This document shows, piece by piece, positions 33,464-41,769 of a stretch of 64,000 nt of DNA; position 1 is the first letter of the stretch, and the number at the start of each line of letters is the position of its first letter. The notes below the pieces were generated by a model, which saw nothing but the letters and a program-made list of their open reading frames with translations, was not told the origin of the DNA and made no database searches. The translations under genes and the position numbers were made by a program. Source of the stretch: an uncultured Collinsella sp. (GTDB lineage Bacteria; Actinomycetota; Coriobacteriia; Coriobacteriales; Coriobacteriaceae); assembly GCA_902470765.1 (NCBI GenBank), contig CABRHW010000008.1:1-64000 (forward strand), in the 5' to 3' direction.

Positions 33464-35071
33464 ATGGGATCTGATGTGAAGATCGCACGCGCGTTGATCT
33501 CGGTTACCGATAAGACGGGCGTCGTCGATTTCGCACGGACGCTGGTTGACGACTTTGGCGTCGAGATCATCTCTACGGGCGGCACGGCTCGTGCCATCGA
33601 GGACGCGGGCGTTCCCGTAACCCCCATCGAGGAGTTCACGGGCTATCCCGAGATGATGGACGGCCGCGTTAAGACCCTGCACCCCAAGGTTCATGGCGCG
33701 CTGCTGGCCCGCCGCGATTCCGAGCAACACATGCAGGAGGCGGCTCAGCACGGCATTAAGCTGATCGATCTGGTCGTCGTCAACCTGTACGAGTTCGAGA
33801 AGACCGTCGCCAACCCTGAGGTCACCTTCGCGGACGCCATCGAGCACATCGACATCGGTGGCCCCTCCATGCTGCGCTCTGCCGCCAAGAACGCCACGAG
33901 CGTTACCGTCATTTCCGACCCGGCCGACTATGATGCCGTCCTGGCCGAGATGCACGAGACCGGTGGCTGCACCACGCTTTCCACCCGTCGTCGCCTGCAG
34001 GTGAAGGTCTACCAGACCACCGCCGCCTACGACACGGCCATCTCCCGCTGGCTCGCCGCCCAGGCAAGCGACGTGGCGGACACCTCTGCCAAGCTCGAGA
34101 TTTCGCTGGAGAAGGTCGACGACCTGCGCTATGGCGAGAATCCTCAGCAGAAGGCTACGGTCTATCGCTTTGCCGAGGGCTGCGAGAACACCGCGAGCTC
34201 GCAGTTCCCGCTCGTGGGCTCCAAACAGATCCAGGGCAAGCCGCTCAGCTACAACAACTATCTGGATGCCGACGCCGCTTGGAACCTGGTCCGCGAGTTC
34301 GACGAGCCGGCCTGCGTAATCCTCAAGCACCAGAACCCCTGCGGTTCCGCCGTTGCCGAGGACATCACGGCTGCCTACGACCGCGCTTTTGCCTGCGATC
34401 CCAAGAGCGCCTTCGGCGGCATCATCGCCTGCAACCGCGAGGTTCCCTTTGATCTGGTTGAGCACTTCGCCGATCAGAACAAGCAGTTCGTCGAGGTCAT
34501 CATCGCCCCGAGCTACACCGCCGAGGCGCTCGAGCGCATGGCCAAGCGCCCCAACCTGCGCGTGTTGGCGACCGGCGGCGTGGACCACGGCGCTCAGGTG
34601 GAGCTGCGCTCCGTCGACGGCGGCATGTTGGTGCAGGAGGTCGACCACGTGACCGAGGATCCCGCGACCTTTACGTTCCCCACCGACCGCAAGCCCACCG
34701 ACGCCGAGATGGCCGAGCTCGAGTTTGCCTGGAAGGTCTGCAAGGGCGTCAAGTCTAACGCCATCCTGGTCTCCAAGGGCAAGGCCGGCATTGGCATGGG
34801 CCCCGGTCAGCCCAACCGCGTTGACTCCGCACTGCTGGCCTGCGAGCGCGCCGAGGACTTCTGCGAGCGCGAGGGCGTGGAGAAGGGCGGCTTTGCCTGT
34901 GCAAGCGACGCGTTCTTCCCGTTCCGCGACAACGTCGACGTGCTTGCCGCACACGGCGTGACCTGCATCATCCAGCCCGGCGGCTCCAAGCGCGATGACG
35001 AGAGCATTCAGGCCTGCAACGAGCACAATATTGCTATGGTCTTTACCGGCGCCCGCCACTTTAGGCACTAA
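33464..35071 (+). CDS. purH: Bifunctional AICAR transformylase / IMP cyclohydrolase
   Basis: This 535-residue PurH carries out the last two steps of IMP synthesis. The N-terminal cyclohydrolase domain has LISVTDKTGVVDFA, STGGTARAI, GRVKTLHPKVHGALLARR and DIGGPSMLRSAAKN. The C-terminal transformylase has RYGENPQQKA, LKHQNPCGSAVA and FFPFRDNVD with a KSNAILVSKG segment. It uses AICAR, which the neighbouring histidine pathway also produces. AGGAGGA precedes the ATG. Confidence 0.95.
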   Translation: MGSDVKIARALISVTDKTGVVDFARTLVDDFGVEIISTGGTARAIEDAGVPVTPIEEFTGYPEMMDGRVKTLHPKVHGALLARRDSEQHMQEAAQHGIKLIDLVVVNLYEFEKTVANPEVTFADAIEHIDIGGPSMLRSAAKNATSVTVISDPADYDAVLAEMHETGGCTTLSTRRRLQVKVYQTTAAYDTAISRWLAAQASDVADTSAKLEISLEKVDDLRYGENPQQKATVYRFAEGCENTASSQFPLVGSKQIQGKPLSYNNYLDADAAWNLVREFDEPACVILKHQNPCGSAVAEDITAAYDRAFACDPKSAFGGIIACNREVPFDLVEHFADQNKQFVEVIIAPSYTAEALERMAKRPNLRVLATGGVDHGAQVELRSVDGGMLVQEVDHVTEDPATFTFPTDRKPTDAEMAELEFAWKVCKGVKSNAILVSKGKAGIGMGPGQPNRVDSALLACERAEDFCEREGVEKGGFACASDAFFPFRDNVDVLAAHGVTCIIQPGGSKRDDESIQACNEHNIAMVFTGARHFRH

Positions 35072-35100
35072 GTTTCGCCCCGGAACAAAATAATCTCTGC

Positions 35101-35137
35101 AAAAGACGGTCGCTCCGTTTGGAGGGCCGTCTTTTTG
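35101..35137 (+). terminator. Terminator after purH
   Basis: AAAAGACGG pairs with CCGTCTTTT, with a further GCTCC/GGAGG stem inside, and is followed by a T run. Confidence 0.88.
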
Positions 35138-35152
35138 GTATAAGAGGACGGA

Positions 35153-35884
35153 ATGACTAACACGAAAGGTATGACCATGCCCCAGATTGATGATGCCGAG
35201 CTGTTTGGCAATGCCGAGGATCAGCGTGCGTACGAGGACTTTTGCGCCAATCAGGAGGCGGTCGAGAAGTTTACGCTCGACAAGCCCGCGCTTATCTGCC
35301 GCTGGCGTATGTCCAACAAAAAGGTGCCCATGCTCAACCGCCACATTCGTGCGCTGTCCGAGCGCTTGGTGCAGGGCGAGCCGCTTACCCATAACATGCT
35401 CAGCTGGGCCAAACAGCACGTTGAGTGGTCGCTTGCCGAGGGCGATTACACTGCGCACGACGGCGTACTCATGCTGGTGATCGACATCAACGGCAACGCC
35501 GCCATGACGGTGGGGGAGTACGAGCCGCTCGCCGATACGTCGGCCAAGGCGCTGCGTGCCCGTTCCGCCGAGGCCCGCTCCGAGGCCGACGAGACCGGCG
35601 TGGCGCCCGAGTTGCTCGCCGCCGTCAACAACGGCGAGCTTGCCTTTGTGGCGCCGGCGGACGAGTGCCTGTGCGGCACGGCGACGCTCATCGAGCAGCT
35701 CGCCCAGACCAAGGGCATCCCGGTCACGCGCGTAGATATTCCCGCACAGCTCAAGGGCGCCTTGTTCCTGGTGAGCGACGAGCACGGCGTGGTCCCCGCA
35801 ACCGAGACGGACGCCGCCGAGGCCGACGCCGCCACGGTCGCCTTCTTCGCCGACGGCTACGAAAAGCTTCGCGCCCGCCGCTAA
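35153..35884 (+). CDS. Unassigned cytoplasmic protein downstream of purH
   Basis: This 243-residue acidic protein is not one I recognise. It has no signal peptide or membrane segment. The middle (SWAKQHVEWSLAEGDYTAHDGVLMLVIDINGNAAMTVGEYEPL) and the later FVAPADECLCGTATLIEQLAQTKGIPVTRVDIP look like an alpha/beta fold, but no catalytic motif stands out. ATG 35153 has AAGAGGA. An internal ATG 18 bases later (after GAAAGG) is an alternative start. It is separated from purH by a terminator. Confidence 0.55.
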   Translation: MTNTKGMTMPQIDDAELFGNAEDQRAYEDFCANQEAVEKFTLDKPALICRWRMSNKKVPMLNRHIRALSERLVQGEPLTHNMLSWAKQHVEWSLAEGDYTAHDGVLMLVIDINGNAAMTVGEYEPLADTSAKALRARSAEARSEADETGVAPELLAAVNNGELAFVAPADECLCGTATLIEQLAQTKGIPVTRVDIPAQLKGALFLVSDEHGVVPATETDAAEADAATVAFFADGYEKLRARR

Positions 35885-35930
35885 ATGATTATTCTGGGAC
35901 GGGGATTTAATAATCATTTTGGTCCCCGTC
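35883..35930. repeat. Two interleaved inverted repeats
   Basis: AAATGATTATT (35883-35893) pairs with AATAATCATTT (35909-35919), and GACGGGGA (35898-35905) pairs with TCCCCGTC (35923-35930). The order a-b-a'-b' could form a pseudoknot. It begins on the stop codon of the upstream gene. Confidence 0.6.
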
Positions 35931-36064
35931 ACCGCTGCGAGTGCGAGGCGAGCCAAACGCCCCCCGTTCGCGAACAGTTCTGTCACCTTGGCGCCGCGCG
36001 CGGTGCACACCTGCAGGTTCGCAGCCATAATGGTGGCAAGACAACCGAGAGGGGAGCGGAATCC

Positions 36065-36736
36065 ATGGCGCTGATCTATATCGTTGAGGACGACGAGCCC
36101 ATTCGTCGTGAGCTTGTCGACATCCTTGCCCGCGCCGGTTTTGAGGTTGAGACATGCGAATCGTTTGAGCATGTCTCGCGCGATATTCTCGCCGCCGCGC
36201 CCGACCTAGTGCTGCTCGACCTCACGCTTCCCGTCAAGGACGGCCAGCATATCTGCCATGAGGTCCGTCGCGAATCCGAGGTTCCCATCATCGTCCTCAC
36301 GTCGCGCACGACCGAGATTGACGAGGTCATGGCCATGACGCTCGGCGCGGACGACTTTGTTCCCAAGCCCTACAGCGCCCGTGTGCTCGTGGCGCGCATC
36401 AACGCACTGCTGCGTCGCACCGCGGCGGCAGGTGAGCGCAGCGCACTTGTCCACAAGGGGCTGGAGCTCGACCTCGCCCGCTCAATGGTCACCAACACGC
36501 AAACCGGCACTAGTACCGAGCTCACCAAAAACGAGCTGCGTATCCTCTCGCTGCTTCTGAGCCGTGCGGGCAAGATCGTTTCGCGCTCGGCCATCATGCA
36601 GGACTTGTGGGACTCCGACGCCTTCGTGGACGACAACACGCTTACCGTCAACATCAACCGCCTGCGCACCACGCTCGAAAAAATCGGCATCAAGGGGTAT
36701 TTGACGACGCACCGCGGCCAAGGCTATTCGGTCTAG
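36065..36736 (+). CDS. OmpR-family response regulator, Bce-like system
   Basis: This 223-residue regulator has the receiver acidic residues in IVEDDEPIR, Asp52 in VLLDLTLPVKDG and FVPKPYSARVLVARINALLRR. Its winged helix (ELTKNELRILSLLLSRAGKIVS, NTLTVNINRLRTTLE, TTHRGQGYSV) is the type that pairs with intramembrane-sensing kinases of the BceS/GraS group. ATG 36065 follows GAGAGGGGAG. It lies nine bases from the kinase gene. Confidence 0.88.
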   Translation: MALIYIVEDDEPIRRELVDILARAGFEVETCESFEHVSRDILAAAPDLVLLDLTLPVKDGQHICHEVRRESEVPIIVLTSRTTEIDEVMAMTLGADDFVPKPYSARVLVARINALLRRTAAAGERSALVHKGLELDLARSMVTNTQTGTSTELTKNELRILSLLLSRAGKIVSRSAIMQDLWDSDAFVDDNTLTVNINRLRTTLEKIGIKGYLTTHRGQGYSV

Positions 36737-36745
36737 GGGCCGGCT

Positions 36746-37789
36746 ATGTCGTTTGGCAAGTTCTTTAAAGATGCGCTGCTTCCCGTCGCCGTGTGGACCT
36801 GCGGCGTGCTGCTGAGCTGCTTTGTGCTGACGGTCGTCGGCGCACCCGTTTCTATCGTGGTCGTGGCGGTTGGCGTGTCCTTTATTTTCGGTATGCTCGG
36901 CATCGTGATCGAGTACGCTCGCCGTCGCCGTTTTCTGCGCCAGCTGGAGCGTGCGGCAGAGGAACTCGAGAGTCCCGCATGGGTGCAGGAGATGGTGCAA
37001 TGCCCGACCTATGCCGAGGGCGAGCTCGAATACGAGGTCTTGCGCCGGGTGGGCAAAGCTGCCTGCGACGAGGTTGCCGAAGGCCGGCGTCAGACCGATG
37101 ACTATCGCGACTATATCGAGAGCTGGGTCCACGAGGCCAAGCTGCCCCTGGCGGCAGCCCACCTGATTTTGGAAAACCTGGACGGCAGCGAAGACGACCT
37201 GTCGCGCGTGGATGACCTGGGCCGTGAGTTGGCTCGCGTGGAGCGCTATATCGACCAGGCGCTGTACTATGCGCGCTCGGAAGTCGTGGAGCGTGACTAC
37301 CTGATTCGCCGCTGGGATCTTAAGACCCTGGTGACGGGCGCGATCAAGGCCAACGTGCGTGAGCTCATCGCGGCGCACGTGGCCCCGGTGTGCGAGAACC
37401 TCGACTTTGAGGTGTTTACCGACGAGAAGTGGCTCGAGTTTATTCTGGGCCAGCTCATTCAGAACAGCATTAAATATGCGCGTGAGGACGGCGCAAAGAT
37501 CGTGTTTTCGGGCGCGTTGCTGGACGAGGGCCTGGCAAGCGAGCGCATCGAGCTTACCGTCGCGGACAACGGCTGCGGCGTGTGTGCGGCAGACCTGCCG
37601 CGCGTGTTCGAGAAGGGTTTTACCGGCGACAACGGCCGCACCACCAAGCGCACAACGGGCATCGGCCTCTACCTGGTGGCACGTCTGTGCTCCAAGATGG
37701 GCATCGACGTCACCGCGGCATCCGACTCCGGCGAAGGCTTTGTCGTAACATTTGCCTTCTCGACCAACAAGTTCCAATACTATGAGTAG
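36746..37789 (+). CDS. Intramembrane-sensing histidine kinase, BceS/GraS-like
   Basis: This 347-residue kinase has two helices close together (about 11-31 and 34-56) with almost no extracellular loop, the sign of intramembrane-sensing kinases. The phospho-acceptor motif is YIESWVHEAKLPLAAAHL with His129, matching BceS-type WVHEVKTP. The N box QNSIKYA, G1 box VADNGCGV and TTGIGLYLV follow. Such kinases usually sense through a BceAB-type ABC transporter for antimicrobial peptides, but none is encoded on either side here. Confidence 0.85.
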   Translation: MSFGKFFKDALLPVAVWTCGVLLSCFVLTVVGAPVSIVVVAVGVSFIFGMLGIVIEYARRRRFLRQLERAAEELESPAWVQEMVQCPTYAEGELEYEVLRRVGKAACDEVAEGRRQTDDYRDYIESWVHEAKLPLAAAHLILENLDGSEDDLSRVDDLGRELARVERYIDQALYYARSEVVERDYLIRRWDLKTLVTGAIKANVRELIAAHVAPVCENLDFEVFTDEKWLEFILGQLIQNSIKYAREDGAKIVFSGALLDEGLASERIELTVADNGCGVCAADLPRVFEKGFTGDNGRTTKRTTGIGLYLVARLCSKMGIDVTAASDSGEGFVVTFAFSTNKFQYYE

Positions 37790-37853
37790 TCGGGTCGTAT
37801 GGCGTAGCCGTTCAGGATCTTCCCATTTAAGAAGAAATCAGGCTTTTCGGCAG

Positions 37854-37955
37854 CTATATTCCTGAACGGGAACATTGCTAATGTAGTCAACACTATATTC
37901 CCGTACATGAACATAGTGCTACAGTTTTATACTATGTTCACGGACAGGAATATAG
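37854..37955. promoter_or_regulatory. Three palindromic operators upstream of hipBA
   Basis: Three sites of the form CTATrTTC-N8-GAAyATAG are seen at 37854-37877 (last half degenerate), 37891-37918 (10-bp halves CACTATATTC / GAACATAGTG) and 37932-37955 (CTATGTTC / GAATATAG). HipB proteins bind palindromes with an 8-bp spacer and often use several sites, so cooperative autorepression of hipBA is likely. The last site ends 11 bp before the hipB start. Confidence 0.75.
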
Positions 37956-37966
37956 CTGGAGGCGTC

Positions 37967-38257
37967 ATGAGAACGGTGACAACGATTAAAAAGCTGGATG
38001 GGCGCATCAGGCTCAAACCGTCGGAAGTCGCTTTCTCGGAGCGCACGGTTTTCGATCCCGCCGAGATAGGGAAGGCCCTTAGGCTCAGAAGGCGTGAGCT
38101 CGGTTTGACTCAACGTGACGTCGCGACTATGACGGGTCGCAGCCTTCGTGTGATTGGTGATATCGAACGGGGGCGGACAACGGTCGAAATTGGTGTCATT
38201 TTCGATTACGCCTCCATCGTGGATATTGATTTTATTCTGAAGGTGAGGGGGAAGTAA
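37967..38257 (+). CDS. hipB: HipB-family antitoxin and repressor
   Basis: This 96-residue protein has a helix-turn-helix of the XRE type (GKALRLRRRELGLTQRDVATMTGRSLRVIGDIERGR) followed by a short C-terminal strand region (IDFILKVRGK), the HipB layout. It should neutralise HipA and repress the operon through the three upstream palindromes. ATG 37967 follows CTGGAGG. Its stop overlaps the hipA start by one base. Confidence 0.85.
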   Translation: MRTVTTIKKLDGRIRLKPSEVAFSERTVFDPAEIGKALRLRRRELGLTQRDVATMTGRSLRVIGDIERGRTTVEIGVIFDYASIVDIDFILKVRGK

Positions 38258-39549
38258 TGGATGGCACGCTGTTCGTTCACCGTGAGTTTAATGGGTCTTA
38301 CCAGCTGGTTGGCATATTGGAGGAACATGCGGGGTTTCCGGCATTCACCTATAGCCCCAAATATCTCGAGAGCGGTGATGCGGCGCCGATTTCGATCTCG
38401 CTGCCGTTGTCGGCCGAGACATTTAGTCCGGACGCAACGGGCTCCTTTTTCTCTGGCATCATTCCGGAGGGGCAGCTCAACAGGGACCTTGAGAAAAGGG
38501 CGCGAGCGGAACGCGGAGATTACTTCAAGGTGCTCAATTTAGTCCGCGATGAACCTGTCGGCGCTCTGGTTTTGACGCGAGAGCCTTCGGCCGACAGTCT
38601 CGAAATGGGCTATGAAGAGATAGGTGAGAAACGGCTAAGCGGGCTGGCATACGCGCCGGCGGAGGTTGCTTTTGATTTAGCGCTAGAGAGTCGAATCTCC
38701 CTTGCAGGTGCTCAGGCGAAGGTCGGTCTCTACCATACGGGCGATGACCCATGTGGCGGATGGTACCTGCCTCATGGAGCGGCCCCATCCACGCACATTC
38801 TCAAGGCGGGATCGAAAACGTTCCCGGGTGAGACGGTGTGCGAAGCGATGCGCGTGAGAGCCGCCTCTCTGATGGACCTATCGGCCGAAGAGTGTTTTCT
38901 TGTCCGAGTTGAGGATGCCGAGCCAATTATCGCCGTGAAGCGATTTGACCGAGTAACGCCTGATGCTGGACGCTCGGTTGACGGATTGCCAATTCCGTAC
39001 CGTTTGCACCAGGAAGATGTTTGTCAGGCCAAGGGCATCTCGCGTGAGCTTAAATATGAGCCCACGGGCGCCAATTACCTGGGGCTTATCGTCGATGCAG
39101 TGCGAAGGGCGTCGACGAATCAAATGGAGGACAGGTTCCTTGTCGGCTATAACCAGCTGTTCGACTATGCCGTAGGTAACTGCGATAACCATCTAAAGAA
39201 CTGGTCGCTCGTATGGGACGAAAGTTGGAAGCAGGTGAGGTTGGCGCCGCTCTACGACGTGCTGTGTACAACGGTTTACCCCAGTCTCGTTCGTGAGATG
39301 GGCGTCTCGTTTGGTGGGAGCCGCAAGATTGACGACGTAACGCGCGGGTCGGTGATGAGCCAAATGGTTGGGGCGGGTTTGCCCGGGGGAATTGTTGCCG
39401 GAATGATTGCTGATACCTGCAATGAGGTTCCAGACGCGCTAAGAGATGTCGCGCGCGGTCTCAAAGAAGAGGGTTTTTCCGAGGCGGAGGTAATGTTCGA
39501 GAAGATCATTCCAGAAGTGCAAGCGCGTCTAAGCAGGATCGCCTTATAA
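38257..39549 (+). CDS. hipA: HipA-family serine/threonine kinase toxin
   Basis: This full-length 430-residue HipA has the N-terminal subdomain 1 (residues 1 to about 115), then the kinase fold. It keeps the gly-rich autophosphorylation loop SLAGAQAKVGL with Ser148, the ATP lysine in THILK (Lys183), the catalytic GNCDNHLKNWS (Asp310) and the metal motif LAPLYDVL (Asp334). E. coli HipA phosphorylates glutamyl-tRNA synthetase. The target here is not known. G+C and codon choice are visibly lower and less biased than in the neighbours, suggesting acquisition. Confidence 0.9.
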   Translation: MDGTLFVHREFNGSYQLVGILEEHAGFPAFTYSPKYLESGDAAPISISLPLSAETFSPDATGSFFSGIIPEGQLNRDLEKRARAERGDYFKVLNLVRDEPVGALVLTREPSADSLEMGYEEIGEKRLSGLAYAPAEVAFDLALESRISLAGAQAKVGLYHTGDDPCGGWYLPHGAAPSTHILKAGSKTFPGETVCEAMRVRAASLMDLSAEECFLVRVEDAEPIIAVKRFDRVTPDAGRSVDGLPIPYRLHQEDVCQAKGISRELKYEPTGANYLGLIVDAVRRASTNQMEDRFLVGYNQLFDYAVGNCDNHLKNWSLVWDESWKQVRLAPLYDVLCTTVYPSLVREMGVSFGGSRKIDDVTRGSVMSQMVGAGLPGGIVAGMIADTCNEVPDALRDVARGLKEEGFSEAEVMFEKIIPEVQARLSRIAL

Positions 39550-39573
39550 CAAAAACGTGCCGCCCAAACAAAA

Positions 39574-39599
39574 CGTGCCGCCCCAATCGGGGCGGCACG
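39574..39599 (+). terminator. Hairpin after hipA
   Basis: CGTGCCGCCCC pairs perfectly with GGGGCGGCACG and is followed by CCATCTTTCTT. A partial second copy of the left arm lies at 39555-39565. Confidence 0.7.
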
Positions 39600-39642
39600 C
39601 CATCTTTCTTATCAGCCAACTCGCTGAAGTAAGGCTGCGAAG

Positions 39643-39739
39643 GCGCAAGGCCGGGAGGGGTTATCTAAGCCGACATCCCGCAGCCGCGAAGCGGCGAGGA
39701 CGTCGGCGTGATAACCCCGCAGGCCTTGCACCGACGGGA
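39643..39739. repeat. Nested imperfect palindrome between hipA and uspA
   Basis: GCAAGGCCGGGAGGGGTTATC...GCCGAC is mirrored by GTCGGCGTGATAACCCC...GGCCTTGC around an inner GCCGCGAAGCGGC stem. The outer pairing reaches into the uspA stop (TGAAGTAAGG with the TACTTCA of the uspA end). Confidence 0.6.
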
Positions 39740-39745
39740 AGGAAC

Positions 39746-40183
39746 CTACTTCACGACCAAGATGTCGCAGTCCGTATTGCGCAGCAGGAACGTCGAAATC
39801 GAGCCCAGTAGCGCGTACTTAATTGAGGACAGGCCGCGGGCGCCGCAGAGCACCAGATCGGGCTTGACCACGTCGAGCATCTCATCCTTGAGCGTCTCAC
39901 GAATGCGGCCGGTACGAATCATGACCTCGACCTCGGGAATGTCGGGATTGGCCTTGGCCTCCTCGAGCTGCTTGGCGATGGAGTTGTTAAAGGCCTCCTC
40001 CAAGCCGTTGACCAGGTCGACCGGATAGGAACCGGCACTCTCGAGCGCGGTGGAGTCGATGACGTGGCCGATGATCAGCTTAGCGCCGTTGTTCGCGGCG
40101 ACCTTGATGGCGCGTGCGAGCACAAAATCCTGCTGCTCAGTACCGTCGAGTGAAACAAATACCTTGGTGTAGCCCTCGTTCAT
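39746..40183 (-). CDS. uspA: Universal stress protein
   Basis: This 145-residue UspA-domain protein has KVFVSLDGTEQQ at the start. Its ATP-type motif is seen as GARGLSSIKYALLGSISTFLLRNTDCDILVV, which matches G-x2-G-x9-G-S/T. GGAGGAAACC precedes the ATG. It probably binds ATP and responds to stress or growth arrest. It converges on hipA. Confidence 0.88.
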   Translation of the reverse strand: MNEGYTKVFVSLDGTEQQDFVLARAIKVAANNGAKLIIGHVIDSTALESAGSYPVDLVNGLEEAFNNSIAKQLEEAKANPDIPEVEVMIRTGRIRETLKDEMLDVVKPDLVLCGARGLSSIKYALLGSISTFLLRNTDCDILVVK

Positions 40184-40431
40184 GGTTTCCTCCTTGGTCT
40201 ATCGCACGGGCGCGGGGCTCGTGCGTCGGGCGGGCGCGGGCGCGTTGGCCGCCGGACACTTTATCTTGTTGCAGTTATACCCAAGGATTCGGATTTGACC
40301 GCTTGCAATTCTGTGAACGGGCGAGTTTTTTGGTAAGGGTAGGCGCAGGTGCGCCGCCAACGGTTGATAATGGGACATCGCCCGCACCGTCCGCAGAACA
40401 ATATCGGCGGGTGTCTAACGAGGGGGTCCCT

Positions 40432-41412
40432 TTGGATATCATCGAGCTTCTAAAATCTGCCTTCATGGGCCTGGTCGAGGGCATCACCGAATGGCTGCCT
40501 GTTTCGTCGACCGGTCACATGATCTTGGTGGACGAGTTCGTCAAGATGAACGTGAGTGAGACGTTCTGGAATATGTTCCTGGTCGTGATTCAGCTTGGCG
40601 CCATTTTGGCTGTCTGCGTCCTGTTCTTCTACGACCTTAACCCGTTTTCTCCCAGCAAGGGCAAGGAGGGCCGTCGCGACACCTGGGTGCTGTGGGGCAA
40701 GATTGTGCTCGGCTGCATTCCCGCCGCGGCGATCGGTCTGCCGCTCAACGACTGGATGGAGGAGCATTTCTACAATGCTCCCGTCGTGGCGTTGGCGCTC
40801 ATTGTGTACGGCGTGCTGTTTATCGTGATTGAGAACTGGCGCGCGAACAAGCGCGAGGAAATGGCCGTTGCCGGTTCGTTTGGTTCGCGTGCTGTGGTGG
40901 CGGGCGGACGTCCCGCCGGTGCGCACTTTGCGGCGCCCGCCGCGGCTACCGCTGAGGATGAGGACGATGACGAGAATTTGGACTTTGGCTCCATCGCCAC
41001 GCTCGAGGACCTGAGTTGGAAGACTGCGCTGGGTATCGGCTGCTTCCAGGTGCTTTCGCTGGTGCCTGGTACGTCTCGTTCCGGTTCTACCATCATCGGT
41101 GGCCTGCTTTTGGGCTGCACGCGTTCGGTGGCGTCCAAGTTTACGTTCTTCCTGGCCATCCCTGTCATGTTTGGCGCGAGTGCGCTCAAACTGGTCAAGT
41201 ACTTCATCAAGGGCGGTACGTTCGGCGCCAACGAGGTCGCAATCTTGGGCGTGGGCTGTGTTGTGGCCTTTGTGGTTTCGCTCATCGCCATCAAGTGGCT
41301 CATGGGCTTCGTCCGCCGTCACGACTTTAAGTGCTTCGGTGTTTACCGCATCATCCTGGGCATCGTGGTGCTCTCGTACTTCTTTGTCCTGGAGCCGATG
41401 CTCGGCCTGTAA
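40432..41412 (+). CDS. uppP: Undecaprenyl-diphosphatase with acidic insertion
   Basis: This 326-residue BacA/UppP recycles the cell-wall lipid carrier and can give bacitracin resistance. The motifs VEGITEWLPVSSTGHMIL and LVPGTSRSGSTIIGGLLLG are intact. The start is TTG 40432 with GAGGGGG. A charged insertion of about 60 residues, rich in Ala, Gly and Asp/Glu (around residues 137-197, containing ATAEDEDDDEN), separates the two halves and makes the protein longer than the usual 265-275 residues. Confidence 0.9.
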   Translation: MDIIELLKSAFMGLVEGITEWLPVSSTGHMILVDEFVKMNVSETFWNMFLVVIQLGAILAVCVLFFYDLNPFSPSKGKEGRRDTWVLWGKIVLGCIPAAAIGLPLNDWMEEHFYNAPVVALALIVYGVLFIVIENWRANKREEMAVAGSFGSRAVVAGGRPAGAHFAAPAAATAEDEDDDENLDFGSIATLEDLSWKTALGIGCFQVLSLVPGTSRSGSTIIGGLLLGCTRSVASKFTFFLAIPVMFGASALKLVKYFIKGGTFGANEVAILGVGCVVAFVVSLIAIKWLMGFVRRHDFKCFGVYRIILGIVVLSYFFVLEPMLGL

Positions 41413-41429
41413 CTTGGTTGACGCTGCGT

Positions 41430-41525
41430 GGCGGCCAGAGCGACAACTTGTCATTCAAAGAGGGCGGCATGACCAAAAGGTCTATGCCACCCTCTTTTCA
41501 TGTCAATTTGTTCGCTCTGGCCGCC
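41430..41525. repeat. Large imperfect palindrome after uppP
   Basis: Arms of about 41 bp (41430-41470 and 41484-41525) begin GGCGGCCAGAGCGA on both sides and end GGGCGGCAT / GGGTGGCAT, around a 13-base loop. Each arm carries a CAAAGAGGG or AAAAGAGGG tract. It may serve as the uppP terminator. Confidence 0.75.
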
Positions 41526-41562
41526 GCTCGCTGCTGCTGCCATGACATCGGTGGCTCCGTGA

Positions 41563-41620
41563 TTGGTGCATCGGGGGTCAGGTTTCTTTGCACCAACGTG
41601 GTACAGACTAACTTGACCCC
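41563..41620. repeat. Hairpin repeat family D, copy 1
   Basis: TTGGTGCA...GGGGGTCAGGTTTCTTTGCACCAA is followed by AACTTGACCCC, which pairs with GGGGTCAGGTT. The central 25 bp recur at 51842-51880. Confidence 0.65.
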
Positions 41621-41769
41621 ATTGCGCCAAATCCGCTGGGGCGTGCCTGATGGCGGCGCACGGAGTCGTGGTGTGATTTGCGTCGGTGTCCGCGCGGCTC
41701 GGTATACTGGTACGGCTCAAACTATGGCGCTGCCCGCAGGCGCGCCGTCCGTCAGATGAGGAGTCGCCC

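Noticed and set aside
35153..35884. Assignment of the gene after purH as a class IV aminotransferase
   Set aside because: Some segments look vaguely similar but no PLP lysine or family motif could be identified, so it is left unassigned.
33419..36172. A 917-residue minus-strand open frame across purH and the next gene
   Set aside because: It crosses a terminator and two well-supported genes on the other strand and shows no family features.
37790..39745. hipBA region as a prophage or larger genomic island
   Set aside because: Only the two genes and their operator gap show lower G+C; no integrase, phage gene or direct repeat was found.
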